Assembly (NCBI GenBank): GCA_019634245.1
Contig: JAHQVR010000034.1
Location: 1 to 24,177, forward strand
DNA length: 24,177 bases
Direction: 5' to 3'
Origin: Gammaproteobacteria bacterium
GTDB lineage: Bacteria; Pseudomonadota; Gammaproteobacteria; Granulosicoccales; Granulosicoccaceae
The position numbers were made by a program, and so were the translations under genes. Shown in pieces: positions 13,542 through 22,359 of this stretch (position 1 is the first letter of the stretch; each line of letters starts with the position of its first letter). The notes below the pieces were generated by a model. That model did not search any database. It had not been told where the DNA came from and saw nothing but the letters and a program-made list of their open reading frames with translations.

Positions 13542-14414
13542 CTAATCGACAACAGTGTCTGATCGATCAAGAAATGGTTGGTACCCGGATGATACCAGCT
13601 GATTAATTCCAAAATCGGTTTTAGTAATGTTGGAGCGTTCTACATTTTGTCGTAGTTGTTTATTGTAAGCGACCTTATCTGGATCCTTATAACCTCTTGA
13701 GTGATCCAAATGAACACAAACCGCATCGTAGCGAACATGCAGCGGCCTTATCCCTGCGTTTTTCAAACGCACCCCCAACTCTCTATCCAATCCGCCCCAT
13801 ACCATTCGTTCGTCAAATCCACCAACGTCAAGCACATCTTGCCGCCAGGCAGATGCATTAGCTCCTTTGAAACGACATCGAGTTGGCGTGGTGTGATTCA
13901 GCACCGCTGCCAACACGGCATTTTGATTCAACTTCGTGCGATTGGCATTGGCAGGAAGGCCATGCTGACGCAACCAACGCCTGTCAAAACACCGCCCAGA
14001 TGTAATATCTTCTCGAGTTATCGACTCGCTGGTTGACATCGGTAACTTATAGTAGCTTCCGGAGAGATAACGGCCTTCGGTCGCTCGCTTCGCATGAGTC
14101 GCAATAAAGTCGGGCCGCAAAATACAGTCACCGTCAGTAAACACTAAATAATCTGATCGAGCATGGAGGATCGCTTTATTTAGTATGCGACATTTGCGAA
14201 AACCTTCATCTTTTTGCCAAACATGGCAAAGTGGTATCAAGCGCTCGGCGAACTCTGGCTGAAAACTCTCGATGAGCTGCCGGGTTTCATCCGTTGAGCC
14301 ATCATCACCAATGATAACTTCGAAATCGGTGTGTTGTTGCTCCAGAATCCCCCAAAGAACCTTTTGCAGCCAATTCGGTGAGTTATACGTGGTAAATATT
14401 AAGCTGATATGCAC
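13542..14414 (-). CDS. Family 2 glycosyltransferase with galactosyltransferase-type C-terminal domain
   Basis: This is a 290-residue inverting GT-A enzyme. The N-terminal GT2 domain shows LIFTTYNSPNWLQKVLWGIL (5-24), IIGDDGSTDET (34-44) and the DxD motif FTDGDC (92-97). The C-terminal part, FKGANASAWRQDVLDVGGFD and WGGLDRELGVRL, matches the Glyco_transf_7C module found in chondroitin-polymerase-like and O-antigen/core enzymes; the acidic pair in GGLDREL is the presumed catalytic base region. The start is GTG at 14414, seven bases after the acyltransferase stop, with an AGG about 6 bases before it, so it is translated from the same message. It is convergent with the other glycosyltransferase, 138 bases apart. 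Its role is probably LPS-core or surface-glycan synthesis at the cytoplasmic face. Confidence 0.85.
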   Translation of the reverse strand: MHISLIFTTYNSPNWLQKVLWGILEQQHTDFEVIIGDDGSTDETRQLIESFQPEFAERLIPLCHVWQKDEGFRKCRILNKAILHARSDYLVFTDGDCILRPDFIATHAKRATEGRYLSGSYYKLPMSTSESITREDITSGRCFDRRWLRQHGLPANANRTKLNQNAVLAAVLNHTTPTRCRFKGANASAWRQDVLDVGGFDERMVWGGLDRELGVRLKNAGIRPLHVRYDAVCVHLDHSRGYKDPDKVAYNKQLRQNVERSNITKTDFGINQLVSSGYQPFLDRSDTVVD

Positions 14415-14421
14415 GACTGAC

Positions 14422-15402
14422 CTAGAGCTCCCCGGGCGTCAACTCACCCCGTTCGATGCGCGCATACCGCGAGGTACCACCGTCAGGACAGGTGCGAAAC
14501 AGGCGTAGTTTCCAAAAATACTGCTCTGGAAGTAGAGCAATGCCCCGCTCCGTTGCCTCGTTCAAGGCACTGGCATTGGCGATGTCATCCTCAGTTGGAT
14601 AGTTGTCCAATGGATCCAGCAAATGCACATCAAAACAATCGGAGCTCGCATCGTAATGTGTGACCATAGGTACCACAAGCGCATCAGTTTTCTTAACAAT
14701 ACGCGGCAACATAGCGAGTGTCGCTTTTCGGTGACCAAAAAAAGGTGCAAACACAGAACCTTCAGCTCCAAGGTCTTCATCACTTAAATAGAAAAACAGA
14801 TAGCCGTCCTGCAGACCTTTTAGTATCGCGCGAAAGCCACTGCCTCTAGCAAACGGTTGGCCGCCAAAGCGAGTTCTGGACCGTAACACCAACCAATCGA
14901 TAACAGGATTTGGAAACGGGTTGTACACGCCACGCATACGATAGTTCGGCGATAGAGCAATCAAACCGGCGTCTAGACACACCGTGTGGCTTACCAGAAC
15001 CACGAGTGCCCTGTCATCGGCGACACAACGATCCAACACCTCCCGGCCATGAAAACGAGTTTTATTCTGAATATGAGCCCCGGTGGCCCACCAGAACCTA
15101 GGCGTCAGCAACACACTTTGCAGTAACGAGGTCATGTAACGTTCTAAAAATGCCTGCCGCTGGGAAGCGTCCAGTTCCGGCAAACAGGCTTCGATATTGA
15201 TCAACGCGGTTCGCGTATGCCTGGAGTTACGTTTGCTTTGGATTTTCGCCAAACCCGCCGCCAGAGCATTTCGAGCGGGCGCAGGCCATATCCATACAAA
15301 CGTTAACAGCCCCACACCCAACCAGGTTAGCCAAGTTTTGGGCCCCAGCGGAATAGTTCTAGTGGAAGCCTCCGAAGCGGGTTTCAAACTAGCCTTGCTC
15401 AA
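14422..15402 (-). CDS. Lipid A acyltransferase family protein (LpxL/HtrB-like)
   Basis: This 326-residue membrane-anchored acyltransferase belongs to the LpxL/LpxM family, which adds secondary acyl chains to lipid A. One N-terminal membrane segment is visible (WLTWLGVGLLTFVWIWPAPA, about 24-43). The catalytic HX4D motif is HTVCLD (His139, Asp144). Family segments follow: GVYNPFPNPVIDWLVLRSR, then YLFFYLSDEDLGAEGSVFAPFFG, then EQYFWKLRLFRT near the end. It uses a TTG start at 15402, inside the end of the TPR gene (14-base overlap); the first ATG is 90 residues in and would remove the anchor. It lies between the TPR gene and the GT2 gene in a tight three-gene operon. Which acyl position it modifies cannot be told. 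Confidence 0.87.
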   Translation of the reverse strand: MSKASLKPASEASTRTIPLGPKTWLTWLGVGLLTFVWIWPAPARNALAAGLAKIQSKRNSRHTRTALINIEACLPELDASQRQAFLERYMTSLLQSVLLTPRFWWATGAHIQNKTRFHGREVLDRCVADDRALVVLVSHTVCLDAGLIALSPNYRMRGVYNPFPNPVIDWLVLRSRTRFGGQPFARGSGFRAILKGLQDGYLFFYLSDEDLGAEGSVFAPFFGHRKATLAMLPRIVKKTDALVVPMVTHYDASSDCFDVHLLDPLDNYPTEDDIANASALNEATERGIALLPEQYFWKLRLFRTCPDGGTSRYARIERGELTPGEL

Positions 15403-15715
15403 GCGATTTAATCACTCTTTTTCGAAACACAGCTATTTCCTTCGCGGTTTGCTTGTCTCCATTCGCTTCGGCAACCTCGAAACCCTGATTAAATGCATCC
15501 AAAGCTCTTTGGTGCGATTCAGCCGCAGCCAGAGAGCGGCCCAGCATTTTCCAGGCAGCCGAGTAGTCTGGTTTGAGCTCCACGGCTTTTTGAAGATGCT
15601 CGATGGCATCCGTATACTTCTTTTCGTTGTAAAAGGCATTGCCCAATGTATAGCGAAGCATCTCGCTATCCTGGCCATTGGCAATCATCTTTAAAAAAGT
15701 GTCAGTTTGACTCAT
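15389..15715 (-). CDS. Small TPR-repeat protein
   Basis: This is a 108-residue protein with about two and a half tetratricopeptide repeats: EMLRYTLGNAFYNEKKYTDA (18-37), HLQKAVELKPDYSAAWKMLG (40-59) and LAAAESHQRALDAFNQGFEV (62-81). It has no signal peptide or membrane segment, so it is probably a cytoplasmic protein-protein adaptor. It is the first gene of a unit with the acyltransferase (14-base overlap) and the GT2 gene. Its link to lipid A or glycan synthesis is inferred from operon position only; similar small TPR proteins in Proteobacteria are uncharacterised. Confidence 0.85.
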   Translation of the reverse strand: MSQTDTFLKMIANGQDSEMLRYTLGNAFYNEKKYTDAIEHLQKAVELKPDYSAAWKMLGRSLAAAESHQRALDAFNQGFEVAEANGDKQTAKEIAVFRKRVIKSLEQG

Positions 15716-15724
15716 GGTAACTTC

Positions 15725-15753
15725 AGCCTAGCCTAAGCTCGTCGAGCGTTCAA
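15725..15753 (-). promoter_or_regulatory. Candidate sigma-70 promoter for the TPR-acyltransferase-GT2 operon
   Basis: On the minus strand, TTGAAC (15753-15748) and TAGGCT (15730-15725) are separated by 17 bases, just upstream of the TPR gene start at 15715. The -10 box is a poor match and leaves a very short leader, so this is a weak prediction. Confidence 0.25.
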
Positions 15754-15866
15754 CGAAGACTCCTGAGGAATGGTCGAATTTTCGGCTTTCCTGGTTTTTC
15801 AAAGACCACTTCCTCCAGAGCCGGTAATAATGTGAGTGATTCTCCGGGTTTTAGAAGGTAAAAAAA

Positions 15867-17351
15867 CTATTTACGCCAAAACGCGGGTGTAAACAATATA
15901 AGCAAAGTGAAAATCTCTAAACGCCCAAACAGCATGGCAAAACTTAGCACCACCAACGAAAAGTCACTCAGTGTTGAGTAATTAGCCGCTACGTCTCCCA
16001 AACCCGGCCCTAAATTATTCAAACAGGCGACAACGGCGGAAAACGCGGTTTCCTGATTCAGTCCAGCGGCCATCAGCAGCAAGAGCATAATCGCCAGCAG
16101 TAGCAGATAGGTGGCAAAGAAACCCCAAACCAGATCGATGAGACGTTTACTGATCGGACGTTCACCCACTTTAACCAGATACATCGCATTCGGATGCAAC
16201 AAACGACGCAACTCCCTCTGGCCCTGCTTGAACAAAAGCAACACACGAATAACTTTCATACCGCCACCGGTAGAGCCTGAACACCCACCAACGAAACTGG
16301 CAAACAAAAGCAATACAGGCAAAAATCCAGGCCAATTGAAATACTCAGCCGACGTGAATCCAGTGGTAGTGCCAATCGATACCACATGAAACAAACCATC
16401 AATAAGCGAATCTTTGAAGGTAGAGGTACTGGTAAAATACAGATATCCGCAAGTCAATAGAGTCAGAAGACACAGCAAAATAGCGTAGGCACGCAGCTCT
16501 TCATCTTTTTGATAATGACGAAAACTAAAACTCTTCAACGACAGGCTGCGTTTGAAATTCACATTGCGAAATACCATAAAGTGCAAGCCGAAGTTCACAC
16601 CCGAGATCAACATAAACACAACAGCCACCATTTCAACAGCACTGCTATTAAAATATCCAATGCTGGCATCGTGGGTTGAAAAGCCTCCGATAGCAACTGT
16701 GGAGAAACTATGCGCAATCGCATCGAACGTATTCATGCCCGCCGCCATATAGGCCAATGCGCAACTAATAGTCAAACCCATGTAAATATACCAAAGCGCC
16801 TTGGCGGTACTGGCTATGCGAGGAGTGAGCTTATCTTTGCTCAGCCCAGGCGTTTCTGCCTTATAGAGATTCAATCCGCCAATTTGTAGCATCGGCAACA
16901 CTGCAATTGCCAGTACGATAATCCCCATGCCGCCGAGCCACTGTGTTTGTTGTCGATAAAACAATATCGAATGCGGCAGCTCATCGAGGCCAACGATCAA
17001 TGTCGCACCGGTAGTGGTAAGCCCTGACATGGATTCAAATATCGAGGCAATGACCGTGAGCCCTAAGGGCTTATAGAAATAAAACGGTAGGCCACCAAAT
17101 ATTCCCAACACGCACCAAAACATCACCACGATAACAAAGCCATCACGCAGCCTTGGAGAACTACGATCATTTCGTACAGGCCAAAACAACAGCAGGCCCG
17201 TTACCAAAGTGGCGACAAGCGCTGCGACAAACGGAACGATTGCACCATCTTTGTAGATCATTCCGACAACAATCGGAGGCAGCATAGTCATGCTGAACAG
17301 AGACAGCAAAATACCCAGGACGCGTTGTGCCACCTTGACTTGAATGGTCAT
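15867..17351 (-). CDS. trkH: Trk potassium uptake channel subunit TrkH
   Basis: This 494-residue inner-membrane K+ uptake protein is of TrkH/TrkG/TrkI type. Four filter-loop repeats can be seen: TTTGATL (about 110-116), STVAIGGFST (about 219-228), IGTTTGFTSA (about 319-328) and NNLGPGLGDV (about 439-448). Each loop sits between hydrophobic helices. SGSTGGGMKVIRVL (about 355-368) is the conserved stretch within the intramembrane gating loop. The length is normal for the family. It forms a complex with the cytoplasmic nucleotide-binding subunit TrkA, whose gene lies 53 bases upstream on the same strand, and imports K+ with H+ or by membrane potential. It is the last gene of the chain from rsmB; a run of seven T follows the stop codon directly, without an obvious hairpin outside the gene. 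Confidence 0.95.
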   Translation of the reverse strand: MTIQVKVAQRVLGILLSLFSMTMLPPIVVGMIYKDGAIVPFVAALVATLVTGLLLFWPVRNDRSSPRLRDGFVIVVMFWCVLGIFGGLPFYFYKPLGLTVIASIFESMSGLTTTGATLIVGLDELPHSILFYRQQTQWLGGMGIIVLAIAVLPMLQIGGLNLYKAETPGLSKDKLTPRIASTAKALWYIYMGLTISCALAYMAAGMNTFDAIAHSFSTVAIGGFSTHDASIGYFNSSAVEMVAVVFMLISGVNFGLHFMVFRNVNFKRSLSLKSFSFRHYQKDEELRAYAILLCLLTLLTCGYLYFTSTSTFKDSLIDGLFHVVSIGTTTGFTSAEYFNWPGFLPVLLLFASFVGGCSGSTGGGMKVIRVLLLFKQGQRELRRLLHPNAMYLVKVGERPISKRLIDLVWGFFATYLLLLAIMLLLLMAAGLNQETAFSAVVACLNNLGPGLGDVAANYSTLSDFSLVVLSFAMLFGRLEIFTLLILFTPAFWRK

Positions 17352-17404
17352 GAATCAGGCCGGTACTTAACGAGAGGTAAAGACTGTCGGTGAATCGATT
17401 AGCA

Positions 17405-18778
17405 TTAGATGAATGTAACGCCAACCTGAAAAAGTTTTTCTACATCGTGAATCTGCTGCTTATTAGTGATAAGAACAATTAAGTGATCTTCTGCCTCAAT
17501 CACCAGATCATGATGAGCAATCAATACCTGATCGTTTCGGACCACAGCGCCAATCGCGGCACTACTTGGCAGCTCAATATCCGCTATGGCACGTCCTACC
17601 AAAGCGGATGTTTTTTCATCACCGTGGGCTATCCCCTCCAGAGCTTCTGCCGAACCCTTTCGCAGTGAATAAACAGCGACCACATCTCCTCGCCGAATAT
17701 AGGTGAGCAGCCCTCCAATGGTAATTTGCTGAGGAGAGATCGCAACATCGATAATGTCACGCTCCACAAGATCAACATAGGCGGGCCGATTGATCAATGA
17801 CATGATCTTCTTAGCACCCATGCGTTTGGCGAGCATCGCTGAGAGTATATTCGCCTCATCATCGTTGGTGAGCGCACAAAACACATCCATGTCTTCGATA
17901 TGCTCTTCTACCAACATATCCTGATTGGCTGCATCACCTAGCAGCACCATCGAACTGGACAAAGTGGACGCCAAAAATTCTGCACGCTCCTCGCGAGCTT
18001 CGATAACTTTAACGCTGTAGTGGCGCTCCAGTTTTCGCGCCAATAGACAACCTATGTTTCCACCACCAGCAATCATTATCCGCTTGACCGAATCAGCCTC
18101 AGCATAAAACTGCGCCATCACAGTCGCGGTGTGTTTTCGATGCCCAAGAAAAAACACGATATCATTCTCTAGTATCACTGTTTTGCCATTAGGATTGATG
18201 GCCGAGTCCTCGCGGTACACAGCCACCACCCGAGTATCGATATCACCTAACAACGTCGGTAGATGGGACAAGGGTTTTGAAACCATGGGTGAACCGGCTT
18301 GCACTTCCACACCGACTAATCGCACCTTACCAGCAGCAAAATCCAGTACCTGCACAGCGCCAGGATGTTCGATGACCCGTTGAACATGGTCGGTAACTAG
18401 CTGCTCGGGGCTGATTAATACGTCTACTGGAATGTGATCGTTGCCAAAGAGATTTTTCTCTCGAGTATATTCTGCCGAACGCACGCGGGCGACTTTGGCT
18501 GGCGTTTTGAACAAGGTATAGGCAATCTGAATCGCAACTATGTTGATTTCATCAGAATTGGTGGCCGCAATGATCATATCGGCATCTTCAGCGCCAGCAG
18601 ATCGGAGCACCTCTGGGTGAGAGGCTGGCCCCAATACGGTTCTAAGATCGAGGCGATTTTGCAAGTCCATTAACACTGCAGCGTCGATATCGACAACCGT
18701 GACGTCGTTGTCTTCCAGTGCCAGACTTTGTGCCACAGTCGAACCAACCTGACCAGCACCCAAAACGATGATTTTCAT
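17405..18778 (-). CDS. trkA: Trk system regulatory NAD-binding subunit TrkA
   Basis: This is a 457-residue peripheral membrane subunit gating TrkH. It contains two RCK units in tandem. The first nucleotide-binding loop is IIVLGAGQVGSTVAQSL (3-19) with acidic VVDIDA after strand 2. The second is IMIAGGGNIGCLLARKL (about 233-249) with VKVIEAREE. Each is followed by a TrkA-C domain (about 140-220 and 370-450; the second ends with AEDHLIVLITNKQQIHDVEKLF). The length matches typical TrkA. The gene lies 12 bases after the NtrX-like gene and 53 before trkH, so it is co-transcribed with both. The proximity of trkA to rsmB is long known in Pseudomonas-type genomes. ATP/ADP or NAD(H) binding would control K+ uptake. 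Confidence 0.96.
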   Translation of the reverse strand: MKIIVLGAGQVGSTVAQSLALEDNDVTVVDIDAAVLMDLQNRLDLRTVLGPASHPEVLRSAGAEDADMIIAATNSDEINIVAIQIAYTLFKTPAKVARVRSAEYTREKNLFGNDHIPVDVLISPEQLVTDHVQRVIEHPGAVQVLDFAAGKVRLVGVEVQAGSPMVSKPLSHLPTLLGDIDTRVVAVYREDSAINPNGKTVILENDIVFFLGHRKHTATVMAQFYAEADSVKRIMIAGGGNIGCLLARKLERHYSVKVIEAREERAEFLASTLSSSMVLLGDAANQDMLVEEHIEDMDVFCALTNDDEANILSAMLAKRMGAKKIMSLINRPAYVDLVERDIIDVAISPQQITIGGLLTYIRRGDVVAVYSLRKGSAEALEGIAHGDEKTSALVGRAIADIELPSSAAIGAVVRNDQVLIAHHDLVIEAEDHLIVLITNKQQIHDVEKLFQVGVTFI

Positions 18779-18790
18779 GCGGGGACGGTG

Positions 18791-20155
18791 TTACTCGCGA
18801 ACCTTGTCGAGATCGATTTCGAGCGTACGTAATTTACGATACAAATGCGTTCTTTCCATACCAACGTGCTTGGCGAGATCGCCGATGTTCCCCTGTGCGT
18901 CTTGTAAACAGCGTAGCAGGTATTGGCGCTCAAAGTCGGCCCGAGCCTCCCTGAGTGGTAAATCGTGTCTTAAACCAATCGAGGTTTCGCTCAAATCCAC
19001 CACGCCGAGTGCGCGATCTACCTCAGCTACCTCCACTTCGGTGGGCCCTCCTAACAACAATATACGCTGCACTAAATTTTTCAGCTCCAATAAATTGCCT
19101 GGCCAATTTAGATTGCGCAAACGATTCTGAGCGGCCAGCGTGAAATGCCGGTAAGGAAGCCCCTCCTCTTCAACATGCCAATTCACAAATCCTTCCAACA
19201 AGGCTGGGATATCTTCCGGGTGCTCACGTAAGGGGATTATTTTGACGGTGTCGACCGATAGCAACTGAGCCAGCGTGGCATCAAGCTGCCCCCGCTTTAC
19301 TGCCGTGGACAAGTCTGTTCTAGACGAGGCCACCAGCCTGGCTCGAAAAGGAACTCGAGTGGATCCACCGATTCTGGTGAACGCTTGCTGATCGATGACC
19401 TGGCGCAAACTCTCCTGAGCAATCTGAGGTAATAATTCCACATCATTTAAAAATAGCGTGCCGTTCGAGGCAGATTCCAAGTACCCCATACTCACACTAC
19501 CACCTAGTTCCTCACCATTGAGTTCTTTCTCCGCATTAGTACTGGATAACGTGTCACACCTTAGCTGAATGAAGGAACCACTAAGCTCTGAGTTGTTGTC
19601 GTGAGCATATTGGGCAAACAATACTCGACCACTTCCAGATTCACCTTGCAGGAACAATGTGCTCATTCGTTTCGATTGCTGCTCGAGCTCTTTCTGCAGC
19701 CGCTTAACGTAATCGCTGACACCTTGGTGTAACGGAAGGCGCGTGATTTTAGGTGCAGGCACCTGATGCCTATTGGAATCACCGTAGCCTTCAGCCAAAG
19801 CACGCTCAACAGTAAGTAAAAGTTTCGCTAACGATAATGGCTTTTCGATAAAATCTACGGCACCGTGTCGAGTTGCTTCAACGGCCGTTTCCACCGTACC
19901 GTGCCCTGAAATCATAATTACAGGAAATTGCAGCTCACCACTTTTTTTCCACGATTTAAGTAGCGTGACCCCGTCAGTATCGGGCATCCATATGTCCAGA
20001 AGCACTAGATCAGGCTGTATCTCCTCAATGGACCTTTGCGCCGACTGCGCATTGTCAGCAGTGGAAACATTGAAGCCTTCATCTTCCAAAATTTCTTGAA
20101 GAAGACTTCGAATGTCTGGTTCATCATCCACGACCAGCACGGAAGAATTAGTCAT
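18791..20155 (-). CDS. NtrX-like response regulator with a degenerate AAA+ domain
   Basis: This is a 454-residue regulator with NtrC/NtrX layout. The receiver domain (1-120) is intact: DDEPD, phospho-acceptor Asp54 in LLDIWMPD, Ser84 in MISGHG and Lys105 in EKP. The central sigma-54-type domain (145-370) is recognisable by FLQGESGSGR, NGTLFLND, IPLREHPEDIPALLE and NWPGNLLELKN but has lost its machinery: Walker A reads GESGSGRV (171-178, Lys to Arg), Walker B LFLND instead of LFLDE, no GAFTGA loop, and LDATLAQLL where FREDLYYRL with arginine fingers is expected. The C-terminal Fis-type helix-turn-helix (NIGDLAKHVGMERTHLYRKL, 423-442) is intact. It should bind DNA and respond to phosphorylation, but probably does not hydrolyse ATP or activate sigma-54. 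The start overlaps the kinase stop by 4 bases (ATGA). Confidence 0.9.
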   Translation of the reverse strand: MTNSSVLVVDDEPDIRSLLQEILEDEGFNVSTADNAQSAQRSIEEIQPDLVLLDIWMPDTDGVTLLKSWKKSGELQFPVIMISGHGTVETAVEATRHGAVDFIEKPLSLAKLLLTVERALAEGYGDSNRHQVPAPKITRLPLHQGVSDYVKRLQKELEQQSKRMSTLFLQGESGSGRVLFAQYAHDNNSELSGSFIQLRCDTLSSTNAEKELNGEELGGSVSMGYLESASNGTLFLNDVELLPQIAQESLRQVIDQQAFTRIGGSTRVPFRARLVASSRTDLSTAVKRGQLDATLAQLLSVDTVKIIPLREHPEDIPALLEGFVNWHVEEEGLPYRHFTLAAQNRLRNLNWPGNLLELKNLVQRILLLGGPTEVEVAEVDRALGVVDLSETSIGLRHDLPLREARADFERQYLLRCLQDAQGNIGDLAKHVGMERTHLYRKLRTLEIDLDKVRE

Positions 20156-22359
20156 GCTGCATCACCTCTGATTTGTAGCACCGTGTGATAAGGCAAATGC
20201 ACAGTGATCTTAGCGCCTCGACTCTGCAAGTTTTCAGCGCGTATAGAACCATTGTGTTCTTCTACTATTTTCTTCACGATCGCCAGCCCTAGACCAGTGC
20301 CTTTCGGTTTGGATGTTATGTAGGGTTCAAACATCCTATTCATCAAGTCCTGTGGAAAACCCGGGCCATTGTCGATGGTGGTTAGTTCAAGCACCCGAAG
20401 ACCTCGACTGTAGGTTTCTCGGGCTCGAATTTCTACCAAGGAATCACTCTGTCCCAGCTGCGCTTCCAGTGCATTCTTAATGAGATTGTGCACCAGCTGC
20501 CGAATGCGTGGCAAATCGACCCGAATAGGCGATAGTTTTGAATCGCTGTGTAATAGGATTTCAGCACTTTCGTGAGTTTCCCTATATAGATCCACCAGTT
20601 CGAGTAATAACTGATTGATGTCAGTTTCAACCAGGCTAAGCTGAGGAGCAGAGGCGTATTCGGCGAACGCATTAACCATAGATTTCATAGAATCCACCTG
20701 ATTCTCAATGGTCTGGGTTAACCGTTTTAAAACAAGGCCATCTTGCTCATCCAATTTTTTGTCAAATTTGTGTCGCAACCGTTCTGCAGAGAGCTGAATC
20801 GGTGTCAGTGGATTCTTAATTTCATGGGCTAGCCTACGTGCCACTTCGCTCCAAGCCGCATCTCTCTGTGCACTGATAATGGTGGTCATATCGTCGAAAA
20901 CAATGACCATTCCTGCCTTATCTCCATCCCCATCGTGAAGTGCGGCACCCTGACAGAAAATAAACCGCCGACCACTGTTATCTACTAGTTCAATTTCCTT
21001 AGACCAATTATCACCCTGTTTGAGTCGGAGCATGTCCATGATCTGATCACTGAACTGACCACAGACCTCATTGATTTGAGCGCCGGTCTCCAAAGGTTCA
21101 CCCACGGCATCATTGAGCTCTTCACCTAAAACTTCCACCGCCGATTTATTGCAGGTGCGAATAGTGTTCGCCGCATCCAAGGTCAGAACACCCGAAGATA
21201 TTTGCCCCAATACGGCTTCCAGATACTCTCTTTGACTTTCCACCAACCGCCAGCTTCGCTCCGCATTGTCCCGTGATTGTTCCAATTGCAATGTCATGTA
21301 GTTAAACGATTGGACCAGCACACCAAGCTCATCGTTTCTAACTCGCTTATCAATACGCGTTCCGTAATCACCATCGGCTACGGACCGAGTACCTTCCACA
21401 AGATCATGCACCGGCAACATCATGCGGCGGGCTGCGTAGAAAGAGAACCAAACTGCCATCATCACAGACAGTAACAACGCCAGCGAGAGTGTCATCATCG
21501 TGGTGATCGTCAATGGTCGACGTAAAAATACTAATTGCCGATATTGCTGATAACTTGATTGCACACTTTCGGCAAGCTGCGCTGAGCGCTCTGCAATCGG
21601 ATACAGCGCGTGCAACACCGAATTTTCGATAGTGGCAACGTCAGAAAGCACAGGCAACACCACTCGTATGTATAAATCTCCATTCCCAATCGGATCAACA
21701 CCCACATAAGACAGGCCTTGTCGAGCACGAAACAACAGATCGTCATCCGGTCGCACCGGCTGTACTGACAAACTGTTTAATAGACCGGTGGTGGCAATAA
21801 TCCGATTGTCTGGCCCGATCAGGGTCATCTCGGAGGCTTCTGATTCAGCGCTTAGGGAGTTCAACTCGATAACGGCGAGGCGCTCGTCCACGCCAACCAA
21901 GCTTTTGGCAACCACCAATGCTTCACGCTGCCTTGTTCGCATTTGTAGACCGAGCGACTCACGACTAAGCTCCAGCGCATCATCAAGCGCCTGCTCTATT
22001 TCAACATCAAAATAACTGTTGATGTTGGCGCGCAAAAAGCGAATCGAAAAACTGTATACCAACGTAACTGGCATTAACGCTAGTAGTACTGACAATATGA
22101 CAAGTTTAACCGTTAGTCTGGAACCAGCGACTCGGGCCCGCCACTCTTGCACTAATCGCCAGCCATTCAAGGCGATCAATACGCCGATAAAGCTCAGCGC
22201 TAAAATATTGGCTGCAAGCAACCAATGGTAGTAGCGCCCAAATCTGTCCAGACGCAGGGCCATGGTTCCGAGCATGTACAGCGAACCTACAAGAACCAAA
22301 AACAACAGCCCCATTAACACAGCGCTGGTCAGGGTGCGACGATTTAGAACACTGGCCAT
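20152..22359 (-). CDS. NtrY-like membrane sensor histidine kinase
   Basis: This 735-residue sensor kinase has membrane segments at about 13-33, 46-66, 83-105 and 286-308, with an external sensing region at about 110-285. A HAMP domain (310-362), a PAS domain (375-490) and the kinase core follow. The H-box is RRLAHEIKNPLTPIQLSAER with phospho-acceptor His512; the N-box is LVHNLIKNALEA (Asn625, Asn629), G1 is DNGPGFP (663-669), the F-box MFEPYITSK and G2 is GTGLGLA (687-693). All catalytic boxes are intact. The layout matches NtrY; the ligand is unknown. It overlaps the DUF4390 gene by 16 bases and the cognate NtrX-like gene by 4, so the pair is translationally coupled. Despite the name, a role in nitrogen control is not shown here; location beside trkA/trkH allows a link to ion or envelope status. 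Confidence 0.93.
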   Translation of the reverse strand: MASVLNRRTLTSAVLMGLLFLVLVGSLYMLGTMALRLDRFGRYYHWLLAANILALSFIGVLIALNGWRLVQEWRARVAGSRLTVKLVILSVLLALMPVTLVYSFSIRFLRANINSYFDVEIEQALDDALELSRESLGLQMRTRQREALVVAKSLVGVDERLAVIELNSLSAESEASEMTLIGPDNRIIATTGLLNSLSVQPVRPDDDLLFRARQGLSYVGVDPIGNGDLYIRVVLPVLSDVATIENSVLHALYPIAERSAQLAESVQSSYQQYRQLVFLRRPLTITTMMTLSLALLLSVMMAVWFSFYAARRMMLPVHDLVEGTRSVADGDYGTRIDKRVRNDELGVLVQSFNYMTLQLEQSRDNAERSWRLVESQREYLEAVLGQISSGVLTLDAANTIRTCNKSAVEVLGEELNDAVGEPLETGAQINEVCGQFSDQIMDMLRLKQGDNWSKEIELVDNSGRRFIFCQGAALHDGDGDKAGMVIVFDDMTTIISAQRDAAWSEVARRLAHEIKNPLTPIQLSAERLRHKFDKKLDEQDGLVLKRLTQTIENQVDSMKSMVNAFAEYASAPQLSLVETDINQLLLELVDLYRETHESAEILLHSDSKLSPIRVDLPRIRQLVHNLIKNALEAQLGQSDSLVEIRARETYSRGLRVLELTTIDNGPGFPQDLMNRMFEPYITSKPKGTGLGLAIVKKIVEEHNGSIRAENLQSRGAKITVHLPYHTVLQIRGDAA

